A stretch of 33,961 nt of DNA, from positions 1 to 33,961 of the forward strand of contig CAZAAT010000020.1 in the NCBI GenBank assembly GCA_964483175.1. Reading direction: 5' to 3'. Shown here in pieces: positions 1 through 7,528 of this stretch. Made by a program: the position numbers and the translations under genes. Numbering within the stretch: the stretch's first letter is position 1; every line of letters begins with the position of its first letter. The notes beneath the pieces were generated by a model. That model worked only from the letters and a program-made list of their open reading frames with translations. It was not told where the DNA came from and did no database searches. This DNA is from JAAYHC01 sp964483175 (GTDB lineage: Bacteria > Bacillota > UBA5301).

Positions 1-795
1 AGAGTTCCGCGCTTGAGTCAAGGCTATGCTGCCGGAGAGACAGTACAGGTGGAGCTATACTGCACCCCCGAAGAGGTGGCGGATACGGTCTTGCTGGCCG
101 GTAGCCATGATCTGGTCCTCGATGAGCTGGACAGCTTTTTACGCGGTTATGGCGGTAACACCAGAATGTCCATCGCTTCCATCGGGAGCTTGGGCGGGAT
201 TTTAGCCCTGGCAAAAGGGGAGGCTCACTTGGCCGGTTCGCACCTTTTGGATGCGGAGACGGGCGAGTACAACTGGCCATTTATCCGCAGGTACTTGCGT
301 GATATACCGGTTCAGGTCATTAACTTGGTTTACCGGATGCAAGGCTTTATTGTTCCCCCGGGCAACCCGAAGAAGATTACAAGCTTCGAGGATTATGTCA
401 GAGATGATGTGACGATCGTCAATCGTCAGCGTGGGGCGGGAACCAGAATTCTGCTAGATAGTAAGCTGGCTGAGCTCGGTATTGACCCGACCTCAATCCA
501 AGGTTATGAACGAGAAGAATACACCCATACCGGGGTCGCGGTTGCTGTCTCGGCCGGGGTTGCCGATGTGGGTCTGGGGATTAAGGCAGCTGCTACCGCT
601 CTGGGCATGGACTTTATCCCGGTCGCCGAAGAACGGTATGACCTGATTATTCCATGTGCTCATTTGGAAACCCCGAAGGTGCAGCGCGTCTTGAGCGCCT
701 TGCGAGATCCGGCTTTCCGGGAGTTAATTGCTACCATTCCGGGCTATGATCCTCGGCAGATGGGAGAGGAACTGCATGATCCGGAGCGCAGCTGA
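1..795 (+). CDS. MoeA-like molybdopterin protein, C-terminal part with PBP-like domain (5' truncated)
   Basis: The reading frame is open from base 1, so the gene begins outside the window; a TTG at 13 is an internal codon rather than a convincing start. The first residues (around LSQGYAAGETVQVELY) resemble the end of MoeA domain IV, which closes with an EG-aGE-V-V-L pattern. They are followed by about 230 residues resembling the PBP-like (periplasmic-binding-protein type) domain often fused to MoeA: AGSHD, a Ser/Gly-rich SIGSLGGILAL stretch, NRQRGAGTR and the GVADVGLGIKAAA segment. MoeA inserts molybdenum or tungsten into molybdopterin; the PBP-like domain is thought to bind the oxyanion or a related ligand. 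The stop lies 20 bases inside deoC, so translation is probably coupled. A stand-alone PBP-like protein cannot be excluded without the upstream sequence. Confidence 0.72.
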   Translation, partial: RVPRLSQGYAAGETVQVELYCTPEEVADTVLLAGSHDLVLDELDSFLRGYGGNTRMSIASIGSLGGILALAKGEAHLAGSHLLDAETGEYNWPFIRRYLRDIPVQVINLVYRMQGFIVPPGNPKKITSFEDYVRDDVTIVNRQRGAGTRILLDSKLAELGIDPTSIQGYEREEYTHTGVAVAVSAGVADVGLGIKAAATALGMDFIPVAEERYDLIIPCAHLETPKVQRVLSALRDPAFRELIATIPGYDPRQMGEELHDPERS

Positions 796-1450
796 GCTGG
801 CCGGTGTCATTGATCATACCCTGCTCAAACCCGAAGCTACCCCTGATGAAATCAAGCAGCTTTGCCTGGAAGCTGTTCGGCACTCGTTTAAGGCGGTCTG
901 CATCAATCCCGGGTATGTTAGATTGGCGGCATCCGAGCTAGACGGAACCGGGACCTTGCTTGCCACAGTTATCGGTTTTCCGCTAGGCGCCACTACCTCG
1001 GAGGCTAAGGCCGCCGAGGCCGCAGAAGCCGTTGCTAACGGGGCGGATGAGCTAGATATGGTGATCAACCTGGGACGGCTCAAGGCTGGCGACCATGAGT
1101 ATGTTGCCAACGATATTGCTCAGGTTGTCAAGGCCGGAGGGGGTAGGCCGGTCAAGGTGATCATCGAGACCGCTTTGTTGACGGCTGAGGAAAAGGTAGC
1201 TGCCTGTCGATTGGCGGTAGGTGCAGGAGCGGTTTTTGTCAAAACTTCGACCGGGTTTTCCCGGGGAGGAGCCACCATTGAGGATGTCCGTTTGATGCGG
1301 CAATGTGTCGGTGATAATATCGGCGTTAAGGCTTCGGGGGGAATTCGTGACTTGGCTACTCTGCGAGCGATGGTGGCGGCCGGTGCCACCAGGATCGGCA
1401 CATCTTCCGGGCTGAAGATAGTTAGTGAATACTTTGCGTCTGAAAGGTAA
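776..1450 (+). CDS. deoC: Deoxyribose-phosphate aldolase
   Basis: This is DeoC, which cleaves 2-deoxyribose-5-phosphate to glyceraldehyde-3-phosphate and acetaldehyde in cytoplasmic deoxynucleoside catabolism. The ATG at 776 is chosen because GGGAGAGG (762-769) lies 6 bases upstream and the protein then has 224 residues, the usual bacterial length; an ATG at 728 in the same frame would add an unrelated 16-residue head. Family marks are IDHTLLKPEAT near the N terminus, DELDMVINLG, the Schiff-base lysine in VKTSTGF and the second active-site lysine in VKASGGIRD. It overlaps the upstream MoeA-like gene by 20 bases. No T-rich terminator follows; a short palindrome lies at 1510-1523. Confidence 0.95.
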   Translation: MIRSAAELAGVIDHTLLKPEATPDEIKQLCLEAVRHSFKAVCINPGYVRLAASELDGTGTLLATVIGFPLGATTSEAKAAEAAEAVANGADELDMVINLGRLKAGDHEYVANDIAQVVKAGGGRPVKVIIETALLTAEEKVAACRLAVGAGAVFVKTSTGFSRGGATIEDVRLMRQCVGDNIGVKASGGIRDLATLRAMVAAGATRIGTSSGLKIVSEYFASER

Positions 1451-1509
1451 ACCCTGTATTGGAAAGATTGCTAGAAAATGAAAGTAATGGAGAGTTATCG
1501 TTATTTAAA

Positions 1510-1523
1510 GCGGAAATTTCCGC
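1510..1523. repeat. 14-bp perfect palindrome between deoC and groES
   Basis: GCGGAAATTTCCGC is a perfect palindrome, and a third half-site (AAATTCCGC) follows directly to 1532. It lies about 20 bases upstream of the groES -35 box. It lacks a T run, so it does not look like an intrinsic terminator. It could be an operator or a transcript-end hairpin; the role is unknown. Confidence 0.5.
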
Positions 1524-1544
1524 AAATTCCGCTTGTAGGATGAC

Positions 1545-1573
1545 TTGCCACAAGTCGTGTGGTTTCTTATTAT
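1545..1573 (+). promoter_or_regulatory. Sigma-A type promoter of groES-groEL
   Basis: TTGCCA (1545-1550) and TATTAT (1568-1573) are separated by exactly 17 bases, close to the vegetative consensus. The expected start of transcription, around 1580, lies just before the CIRCE element, which is the standard arrangement for HrcA-controlled groE operons. Confidence 0.75.
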
Positions 1574-1584
1574 TTATTGTGTAA

Positions 1585-1611
1585 TTAGCACTCGCCACTG
1601 GTGAGTGCTAA
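1585..1611. promoter_or_regulatory. CIRCE element (HrcA operator)
   Basis: The arms TTAGCACTC (1585-1593) and GAGTGCTAA (1603-1611) are separated by 9 bases and match the CIRCE consensus without mismatch. HrcA binds this inverted repeat and represses chaperonin genes until heat stress titrates GroEL. The site starts about 5 bases after the predicted transcription start of groES. Confidence 0.97.
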
Positions 1612-1660
1612 CAACAGACTAGGCACAAAGCCGGAAAAATCTTAGAGGAGGTAAGAGTCT

Positions 1661-1942
1661 ATGCAGATCAAACCACTGGCTGACAGGGTTGTGGTCCAAG
1701 TTTTAGAGGGTGAGGAGAAGACGAAAAGCGGTATTGTTTTACCAGACACCGCCAAAGAAAAGCCTCAACAGGCCAAGGTTTTAGCCGTTGGTCCAGGTAA
1801 GTATGAAAATGGAAATCTAGTTCCGACTACCGTTAAGGTCGGCGATACTGTGGTATTTGCCAAGTATGCCGGCACTGAGATCAAAATAGATGGAGAAGAG
1901 TACTTAATTCTCCGGGAAAGCGATATCCTGGCAACTATATAA
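1661..1942 (+). CDS. groES: Co-chaperonin GroES
   Basis: This 93-residue protein is the heptameric 10-kDa lid of the GroEL folding chamber. It shows the family pattern: IKPLADRVVV at the N terminus, the mobile-loop region EEKTKSGIVLPDTAKEKP, VGPGKYENG, and the C-terminal KYAGTEIKIDGEEYLILRE. AGAGGAGG (1643-1650) precedes the ATG. It is the first gene of the CIRCE-controlled operon and is followed after 38 bases by groEL. Length and sequence are ordinary. Confidence 0.98.
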   Translation: MQIKPLADRVVVQVLEGEEKTKSGIVLPDTAKEKPQQAKVLAVGPGKYENGNLVPTTVKVGDTVVFAKYAGTEIKIDGEEYLILRESDILATI

Positions 1943-1980
1943 AGTTTGTTCAATTTTAACTGCGAAAGGAGTTTTTAGGT

Positions 1981-3603
1981 ATGGCTAAAATGCTGGTATT
2001 CAGAGAAGAGTCCCGCGCTGCCCTGGAGAGGGGTGCATCGACTTTAGCTGATGCGGTTCGTGTCACTTTGGGACCAAAAGGGCGCAATGTTGTCTTAGAG
2101 AAAAAGTTCGGTTCGCCGACGATTACCAATGACGGGGTAACTATTGCTCGAGAAATCGAGTTAGAAGATCCATTCGAAAACATGGGCGCTCAGCTGGTCA
2201 AAGAAGTAGCTACCAAGACCAATGATGTCGCCGGTGATGGTACCACCACCGCTACCGTCCTAGCCCATGCAATTTTCCGCGAAGGCCTCAAGAACGTAGC
2301 CGCCGGGGCCAATCCCATGATTTTGAAAAAAGGTATTAGCAAGGCGGTTGAAACCGCTGTTGAAGCTATTAAAGAGCTCAGCAAGCCGATTGAGAACCGC
2401 GAGGCTATCGCTCAAGTCGCTTCCGTCTCCGCTGCTGATGAAGAGATCGGGAACTTAATCGCCGATGCAATGGAGAAGGTGGGCAAAGATGGTGTTATCA
2501 CCGTTGAAGAGTCCCAGACCCTTGGCACCAGCCTTGAGGTTGTCGAAGGGATGCAATTCGACCGGGGTTATGTCTCCGCCTACATGGTTACTGATACCGA
2601 TCGGATGGAGGCTGTGCTGGATGACCCGTATATCCTGATCACTGATAAAAAGATTGGTGCAATAGCTGACTTATTACCGGTTCTGGAGAAACTCGTCCAG
2701 TCCGGCAAGCCACTATTAATTATTGCTGAAGATGTCGAAGGCGAGGCTCTGGCAACTCTCGTCGTTAACAAACTCCGCGGCACCCTCAATGCGGTAGCTG
2801 TTAAGGCTCCGGGTTTTGGCGACCGTCGGAAAGCAATGCTGCAAGATATCGCTATCCTCACTGCTGGCCAGGTCATCAGCGAAGAGCTCGGCCTAAAGCT
2901 GGAGAATGCCGATATTAGCATGTTAGGCCGCTGCCGTCAGGTTCGGGTTACCAAAGAGGAGACCACAATCGTTGATGGCGCCGGCGATCCCGAGGAGATT
3001 AAGAAGCGGATCAACGCAATTCGCGCTCAGATCGAAGAGACCACCTCGGACTTCGATCGTGAGAAACTCCAAGAGCGTTTGGCCAAGTTAGCCGGTGGAG
3101 TAGCCGTGATCCAAGTTGGTGCGGCAACTGAGACCGAAATGAAGGAGAAGAAACACCGCATCGAAGATGCTCTGGCAGCTACCCGGGCCGCAGTTGAAGA
3201 AGGTATTGTTCCTGGTGGTGGTAGTGCTCTGATTTACGCGATGAAGAAACTCGAAGCCCTGAAGGCCGAAGGCGATGTCAATACCGGCATCGATATCGTC
3301 CGTCGTGCATTGGCTGAGCCGCTGCGTCAGATCGCGGTGAATGCCGGTGTTGAGGGAGCGATCGTGGTTGAAAAGGTCAAAGCTGCTGAAACCGGTTTTG
3401 GTTATAATGCGATGACCGACGAGTACACGGATATGATCGCAGCCGGTATTGTTGACCCGGCGAAGGTTACCCGGTCTGCTTTACAAAACGCAGCCAGCAT
3501 CGCTGGGATGATCTTGACCACCGAGTGTTTGATCGCCGACAAGCCGGAAGAGGAAAAAGCCAACCCAGGAATGCCTGGCGGCGGCATGCCCCCGATGATG
3601 TAG
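1981..3603 (+). CDS. groEL: Chaperonin GroEL (Hsp60)
   Basis: A 540-residue GroEL, the double-ring ATP-driven cytoplasmic folding chamber. Visible marks are LADAVRVTLGPKGRNVVLEK, the nucleotide-binding GDGTTTATVLA motif, the apical-domain stretch RGYVSAYMVTD, GGVAVIQVGAATETEMKEKK, and a GGM-type C-terminal tail ending GGGMPPMM. The RBS AAAGGAG (1965-1971) is 9 bases from the ATG. It shares the CIRCE promoter with groES and ends at a strong terminator. No essential residue appears changed. Confidence 0.98.
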   Translation: MAKMLVFREESRAALERGASTLADAVRVTLGPKGRNVVLEKKFGSPTITNDGVTIAREIELEDPFENMGAQLVKEVATKTNDVAGDGTTTATVLAHAIFREGLKNVAAGANPMILKKGISKAVETAVEAIKELSKPIENREAIAQVASVSAADEEIGNLIADAMEKVGKDGVITVEESQTLGTSLEVVEGMQFDRGYVSAYMVTDTDRMEAVLDDPYILITDKKIGAIADLLPVLEKLVQSGKPLLIIAEDVEGEALATLVVNKLRGTLNAVAVKAPGFGDRRKAMLQDIAILTAGQVISEELGLKLENADISMLGRCRQVRVTKEETTIVDGAGDPEEIKKRINAIRAQIEETTSDFDREKLQERLAKLAGGVAVIQVGAATETEMKEKKHRIEDALAATRAAVEEGIVPGGGSALIYAMKKLEALKAEGDVNTGIDIVRRALAEPLRQIAVNAGVEGAIVVEKVKAAETGFGYNAMTDEYTDMIAAGIVDPAKVTRSALQNAASIAGMILTTECLIADKPEEEKANPGMPGGGMPPMM

Positions 3604-3629
3604 TTGAGATCTCAGACCTAACCATCTCC

Positions 3630-3657
3630 GACCTGCCTAAAAGGCAGGTCTTTTTTT
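3630..3657 (+). terminator. Rho-independent terminator of groES-groEL
   Basis: GACCTGCCT (3630-3638) pairs perfectly with AGGCAGGTC (3642-3650) across a 3-base loop and is followed by seven T (3651-3657). It lies 27 bases after the groEL stop. Confidence 0.95.
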
Positions 3658-3673
3658 GCAATTATTGGCTCTG

Positions 3674-3702
3674 TTGAATTTGCTTGGCAGTTGTGATATT
3701 AT
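3674..3702 (+). promoter_or_regulatory. Sigma-A type promoter of hpt-guaA
   Basis: TTGAAT (3674-3679) and TATTAT (3697-3702) are 17 bases apart, immediately after the groEL terminator and about 55 bases before the hpt start codon. This is a sequence match only. Confidence 0.65.
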
Positions 3703-3757
3703 CCGTCTATACACCAGAATTTGATCCAAAATATAAGATTAGGGGAAGGGTGAGCTG

Positions 3758-4303
3758 ATGGATATTTTGCGCAATGATATGGCCCAGATTCTCTTTGAAG
3801 AGCAGGAAATCCAAGCAAGAGTTCGCGAGCTCGGCGAGCAGATTACCAAAGATTATGCTGACAAAAACCTCTTGGTGGTCGGTATTTTAAAAGGTGCTAT
3901 CGTTTTCTTGGCCGATCTCTTGCGTTCGATCGACTTAAAGCTCAGGTTGGATTTTATGGCTGTTTCCAGTTACGGAGATGCCATCGAATCCTCAGGGGTT
4001 GTGAGGATACTTAAAGACTTAGAACAGAGTTTAGAAGGCAAAGATGTCTTGATAGTCGAGGATATCGTCGACTCTGGTCTGACCCTAAAATATCTGGTCC
4101 AAAACCTCAGTTCACGGCGGCCAAATTCCTTGCGGGTCTGCACTTTTTTAAGTAAGCCGGAAAGACGGATAACAGAAGTGGAAGTTGATTACGTCGGCTT
4201 TAGTATTCCGGATCAGTTTGTGGTTGGCTACGGACTAGACTATGCTGAACGCTACCGCAATTTGCCGTATATTGGAGTCCTGAAGCAGGAGTTGATTAAG
4301 TAA
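3758..4303 (+). CDS. hpt: Hypoxanthine phosphoribosyltransferase
   Basis: This 181-residue enzyme salvages hypoxanthine (and usually guanine) with PRPP to give IMP or GMP in the cytoplasm. The PRPP-binding loop is VLIVEDIVDSGLTL, with the preceding VGILKGAIVFLADLLR and the DFMAVSSYG flexible-loop segment in the order typical of the family. AGGGGAAGG (3741-3749) supports the ATG at 3758; an in-frame ATG at 3779 is less likely. The stop overlaps the guaA start by one base (TAATG), so both purine genes are translationally coupled. Confidence 0.95.
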   Translation: MDILRNDMAQILFEEQEIQARVRELGEQITKDYADKNLLVVGILKGAIVFLADLLRSIDLKLRLDFMAVSSYGDAIESSGVVRILKDLEQSLEGKDVLIVEDIVDSGLTLKYLVQNLSSRRPNSLRVCTFLSKPERRITEVEVDYVGFSIPDQFVVGYGLDYAERYRNLPYIGVLKQELIK

Positions 4304-5847
4304 TGAGGCCACAAGAGTTGGTATTGGTGCTAGATTTCGGCGCTCAGTACAACCAGCTCATCGCCAGAAGGGTTCGAGAGTGCAATGTTTATTGTGAGGT
4401 TGTGCCCTTTAATATCAGTGCCGAGGAGGTTCGCCGGCGGAACCCCAAAGGCTTGATCTTTTCCGGTGGCCCGGCGAGTGTTAACTCCCCAGATGCTCCT
4501 CTTTGTGACCCAGACCTGTACAAGCTGGGTTTTCCGATTTTGGGTGTCGGCTATGGGATGCAGCTGATGGCTAAGATGCTCGGGGGCAGAGTTGATCCTG
4601 ACCGGCAACAGGCGGAGGGCCGTGCTGAGCTGATGATCTCGGCGCAATCGGAATTATTCCATGGGATAGACGAGGCCGCAGGATCTGTTATGGCCTGGAT
4701 GAGTGAGGGTAATTTAATCACGGAGCTTCCTGAGGGTTTCGAGACAATCGCTCAGACAGCTAACTCCCAGGTGGTGGCGATGAGCGAACCCGAGCGGCGG
4801 TTTTACGCGGTTCAGTTTCGCCCGGAGGTCAACCAGACGCCGTGGGGAACAGAGCTGATGCGTAATTTCCTCATCCGGATTTGTGGTTGTTCCGGTTCGT
4901 GGACGATGGAGTCTTTTATCCAAGCAGCTGTAGAAGAGATCCGACTGACCGTTGGAGACAAGCGCGCGGTTTGTGCGCTCAGCGGCGGTATTGACTCCTC
5001 GGTGGCCGCAGCTTTGGTACATAAGGCGATCGGCGACCAATTAACTTGTATCTTCGTTGACCACGGGTTAATGCGCAAGTACGAGCCGGAGCAGGTCGAA
5101 AAGACCTTCCGCGATCAGTTTCGGATGAATCTGATTCATGTCAGAGCGGAAGATCGTTTTCTAGCTAAACTAGCCGGCATCTCTGATCCAGAGCAAAAAC
5201 GCAAAATAATCGGTAACGAATTTATCGCCGTTTTCGAGGAGGAAGCGGCCAAGCTGGGGGATATTACCTTCCTGGTGCAGGGGACTATTTATCCGGATGT
5301 CATCGAAAGCGGTACAGGCGAAGCAGCAGTGATTAAGTCTCACCACAACGTGGGTGGACTTCCTGAAGATATGAAACTAACTTTGCTGGAGCCGATCCGT
5401 GACCTATTTAAGGATGAGATCCGGGTCTTGGCTGAAAAGCTAGGTCTTCCGGAGGAGATCGTCTGGCGTCAACCATTCCCCGGTCCGGGGCTGGCCATCA
5501 GGATTATCGGCGAGGTTACCAAAGATAAGTGTGACATTCTGCGTGAGGCCGATTATATTGTAACCTCAGAAATCCGGCGGGCCGGTTTGTACAAAGAAAT
5601 TTGGCAATCTTTTGCCATTCTCACCGATACCCGCACCGTCGGCGTACAAGATGACGCAAGGACTTATACCCGGGTCCTGGCGTTGCGAGCGGTAACCAGT
5701 GAGGATGCTATGACCGCGGACTGGGCCCGTTTGCCCTACGATCTTTTGGAGAGAATCTCACAGCGGATCTTAACCGAGGTTTCCGGGATTAACCGAATTG
5801 TCTATGATATTTCGTCCAAACCCCCGGCGACCATCGAGTGGGAATAA
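4303..5847 (+). CDS. guaA: GMP synthase with degenerate glutaminase domain
   Basis: GuaA aminates XMP to GMP. The 514-residue protein has the usual order: class I glutamine amidotransferase domain (about 1-195), ATP-pyrophosphatase domain with PP-loop LSGGIDSSVAA (about 226-236), then the dimerisation domain ending SKPPATIEWE. The synthetase half looks fully conserved (DPEQKRKIIGNEF, SHHNVGGLPEDM, RQPFPGPGLAIR). The glutaminase half keeps its fold motifs (LVLDFGAQYNQLIARR, SGGPASV) but loses catalysis: the nucleophile Cys is Gly83 (GVGYGMQLM, codon GGC at 4549) and the catalytic His is Arg173 (QFRPEV, codon CGC at 4819). Other active-site motifs are altered too: MSEGN in place of MSHGD, AEGRA in place of REYGRA. 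Known chemistry predicts an ammonia-dependent enzyme; this is inference. It is coupled to hpt and followed by a purine permease gene. Confidence 0.95.
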   Translation: MRPQELVLVLDFGAQYNQLIARRVRECNVYCEVVPFNISAEEVRRRNPKGLIFSGGPASVNSPDAPLCDPDLYKLGFPILGVGYGMQLMAKMLGGRVDPDRQQAEGRAELMISAQSELFHGIDEAAGSVMAWMSEGNLITELPEGFETIAQTANSQVVAMSEPERRFYAVQFRPEVNQTPWGTELMRNFLIRICGCSGSWTMESFIQAAVEEIRLTVGDKRAVCALSGGIDSSVAAALVHKAIGDQLTCIFVDHGLMRKYEPEQVEKTFRDQFRMNLIHVRAEDRFLAKLAGISDPEQKRKIIGNEFIAVFEEEAAKLGDITFLVQGTIYPDVIESGTGEAAVIKSHHNVGGLPEDMKLTLLEPIRDLFKDEIRVLAEKLGLPEEIVWRQPFPGPGLAIRIIGEVTKDKCDILREADYIVTSEIRRAGLYKEIWQSFAILTDTRTVGVQDDARTYTRVLALRAVTSEDAMTADWARLPYDLLERISQRILTEVSGINRIVYDISSKPPATIEWE

Positions 5848-5851
5848 TATC

Positions 5852-5873
5852 TATCCGCGGCAGGATAATTTTT
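5852..5873 (+). terminator. Possible weak terminator after guaA
   Basis: TATCC (5852-5856) and GGATA (5863-5867) form a 5-bp stem with a 6-base loop, followed by A and five T. The stem is short, so termination would be leaky at best. Confidence 0.35.
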
Positions 5874-5910
5874 CGTAATGTAGAAAAACAATACCGAACT
5901 TGTTGAATTT

Positions 5911-5943
5911 GGCAAAATCCTAGTTTTGATATGGGATTTTGCC
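5911..5943 (+). promoter_or_regulatory. Perfect 10-bp hairpin in the guaA-permease gap
   Basis: GGCAAAATCC (5911-5920) and GGATTTTGCC (5934-5943) are perfectly complementary with a 13-base loop; a GATTGTTTTTG stretch follows. This could be the real terminator of hpt-guaA, a leader attenuator for the permease, or an operator. I do not recognise a purine riboswitch core in the roughly 200-base gap. Further on, 5990-6020 is GC-rich with self-complementary CCCGG/CCGGG, of unknown role. Confidence 0.55.
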
Positions 5944-6046
5944 GATTGTTTTTGATTCGGAGGTGCGTATCAGGTAAGAAAAACTTAGCTGTGCCCGGTA
6001 ATTCCGGGAGGGTGGGCAGAGGGATTGATTTTAAGGAGGTAATCAG

Positions 6047-7342
6047 ATGCTCGAAAATCTATTCAAACTATCCGAAAACAAAACAACCGTCCGTACAGAA
6101 GTTCTCGCCGGCCTCACTACATTTATGACTATGGCCTATATTATCTTTGTTAACCCAAGTATTGTGGCTGAGACCGGAATGCCGTTTAATGCTGTGTTAA
6201 TGGCCACCTGCTTTTCAGCAGCCGTTTCTACGTTGTTAATGGCATTCTTGGCTAACTACCCGTTTGCTCTAGCTCCCGGTATGGGGCTAAATGCTTACTT
6301 CACCTACTCAGTTGTCCTGGGTATGGGTATTTCTTGGGAAACTGCTTTGGGTGCCGTATTTATTTCTGGTGTTGTCTTCTTATTATTATCGCTTACTAAA
6401 GTGCGGGAAATGATAATCGATGCTATTCCAAGTGCGCTAAAATTAGCGATTAGTGCTGGAATTGGCCTTTTTATCGCCTTTATTGGTCTACAAAATGCGG
6501 GTATTGTAGTTGATGATCCGGCTACCTTAGTGGGGCTTGGCAATCTGCTCGAGCCGAATACCCTCTTAGCCATTATCGGCTTGGTAATTACTGCTGTGCT
6601 ATTGGCCAGGGGCGTGAGGGGGGCCATCTTACTTGGTATCGTCATTACGACAATCGTTGGCTTTTTCTTTGGAGTAACCAAGGCTCCGCAAGGGTTTATG
6701 GCTTTACCTAATTTTAGTGAATGGGCTCCGATTTTTGGCAAACTAGATATCAAGGGCGCTCTGTCTTTAGGCCTATTTAATATTATCTTCGCCTTCTTAT
6801 TTGTTGACATGTTTGATACAGTGGGCACTTTAGTCGGCGTATCGGAAAGGGGCGGCTTCTTAGTAAACAATAAACTGCCGCGGGCGAACAAGGCCTTACT
6901 ATCCGACTCCATTGGTACCATTGCCGGCTCATTCTTTGGTACCCCAACCGTTACCACCTACGTCGAATCAGCTAGTGGTGTTGCGGCTGGTGGGCGCACG
7001 GGCTTGACGGCTGCAACGGTAGCAGTGCTGTTCTTATTAGCCCTCTTCTTTACTCCGATTATCGGGATAGTTCCTGGAGCGGCAACTGCCCCGGCATTGA
7101 TTATCGTTGGGGCGATGATGATCACCAGTATCACCAAGATTAACTGGGATGATTTCTCCGACGCTATTCCAGCCTTCATAGGTATCATCGCTATGCCGTT
7201 GACCTATAGTATCGCTACGGGGATCGCTCTTTCCTTTGCTTTGTACCCGTTCATTAAGGCTCTCGCGGGCAAAGGGAAAGAGGTCAGTTGGTTAGTCTGG
7301 CTACTTTCGATCTTGTTTATCATTAGATTTATCTGGCTATAA
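6047..7342 (+). CDS. NCS2 (AzgA-type) purine permease, adenine/guanine/hypoxanthine
   Basis: A 431-residue integral membrane protein of the AzgA branch of the NCS2 nucleobase transporters, which import adenine, guanine or hypoxanthine with protons. Family marks are TTVRTEVLAGLTTFMTMAYI near the N terminus, LAPGMGLNAYF, the conserved FVDMFDTVGTLVG motif, and GTPTVTTYVESASGVAAGGR. Some 12 or more hydrophobic segments span the chain. AAGGAGGT (6033-6040) gives a clear start at 6047; a TTG-initiated small frame overlapping the leader is not a gene. The location after hpt and guaA fits uptake of the bases that Hpt salvages. The precise substrate cannot be read from sequence; PbuG/PbuO-like proteins are the closest named relatives. 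Confidence 0.93.
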   Translation: MLENLFKLSENKTTVRTEVLAGLTTFMTMAYIIFVNPSIVAETGMPFNAVLMATCFSAAVSTLLMAFLANYPFALAPGMGLNAYFTYSVVLGMGISWETALGAVFISGVVFLLLSLTKVREMIIDAIPSALKLAISAGIGLFIAFIGLQNAGIVVDDPATLVGLGNLLEPNTLLAIIGLVITAVLLARGVRGAILLGIVITTIVGFFFGVTKAPQGFMALPNFSEWAPIFGKLDIKGALSLGLFNIIFAFLFVDMFDTVGTLVGVSERGGFLVNNKLPRANKALLSDSIGTIAGSFFGTPTVTTYVESASGVAAGGRTGLTAATVAVLFLLALFFTPIIGIVPGAATAPALIIVGAMMITSITKINWDDFSDAIPAFIGIIAMPLTYSIATGIALSFALYPFIKALAGKGKEVSWLVWLLSILFIIRFIWL

Positions 7343-7379
7343 GTCGTTATTTAAAGCAGATAAATATTTCGGCGTTTTT

Positions 7380-7427
7380 GAGGCTGCTCCAAGCTTTTCG
7401 CTTGGGGCGGCCTCGTTTGCATTTTTT
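7380..7427 (+). terminator. Rho-independent terminator after the purine permease
   Basis: A 15-bp stem (7380-7394 with 7400-7414, two G-T pairs, loop TTTTC) is followed by GTTTGC and six T (7422-7427). It separates the purine block from the histidine cluster. Confidence 0.9.
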
Positions 7428-7457
7428 GGAGCCGTCAGCCCAAGTTATTTCTTCAGC

Positions 7458-7486
7458 TTGCTATTCCCAGATTTTTTTAGTATGGT
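7458..7486 (+). promoter_or_regulatory. Candidate promoter of yerC-hisZ
   Basis: TTGCTA (7458-7463) and TATGGT (7481-7486) are spaced by 17 bases, about 45 bases ahead of the yerC start. The -10 match is moderate. The -10 box overlaps the inverted repeat at 7484-7507. Confidence 0.45.
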
Positions 7487-7507
7487 AATAAGTAAAAGTG
7501 AATTACC
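7484..7507. promoter_or_regulatory. Candidate operator upstream of yerC
   Basis: GGTAAT (7484-7489) and ATTACC (7502-7507) form a 6-bp inverted repeat with 12-base spacer that overlaps the -10 box. Read on the minus strand its core CACTTTTACTTATTA agrees at 12 of 15 positions with CACTTTAGCTTGTTA inside the dyad ahead of hisG. A YerC operator is a reasonable guess, not shown. Confidence 0.4.
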
Positions 7508-7528
7508 GCTTTGGAAAGAGGTGTTTTT

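Noticed and set aside
1052..1303. Minus-strand frames inside deoC, groEL, the permease and others
   Set aside because: They are antisense shadows of strongly coding plus-strand genes without RBS or family features.
5889..5902. PurR-box-like CCGAAC before the purine permease
   Set aside because: No second inverted copy at the proper spacing was found; a lone 6-mer is weak.
5931..6128. 65-codon frame overlapping the permease leader and start
   Set aside because: It overlaps the well-supported permease start and RBS in another frame, has no RBS of its own and resembles no family.
1498..7357. 14-base repeat TCGTTATTTAAAGC at 1498 and 7344, both after genes
   Set aside because: In a window of this size a 14-base match by chance is expected about once or twice; flanks do not match.
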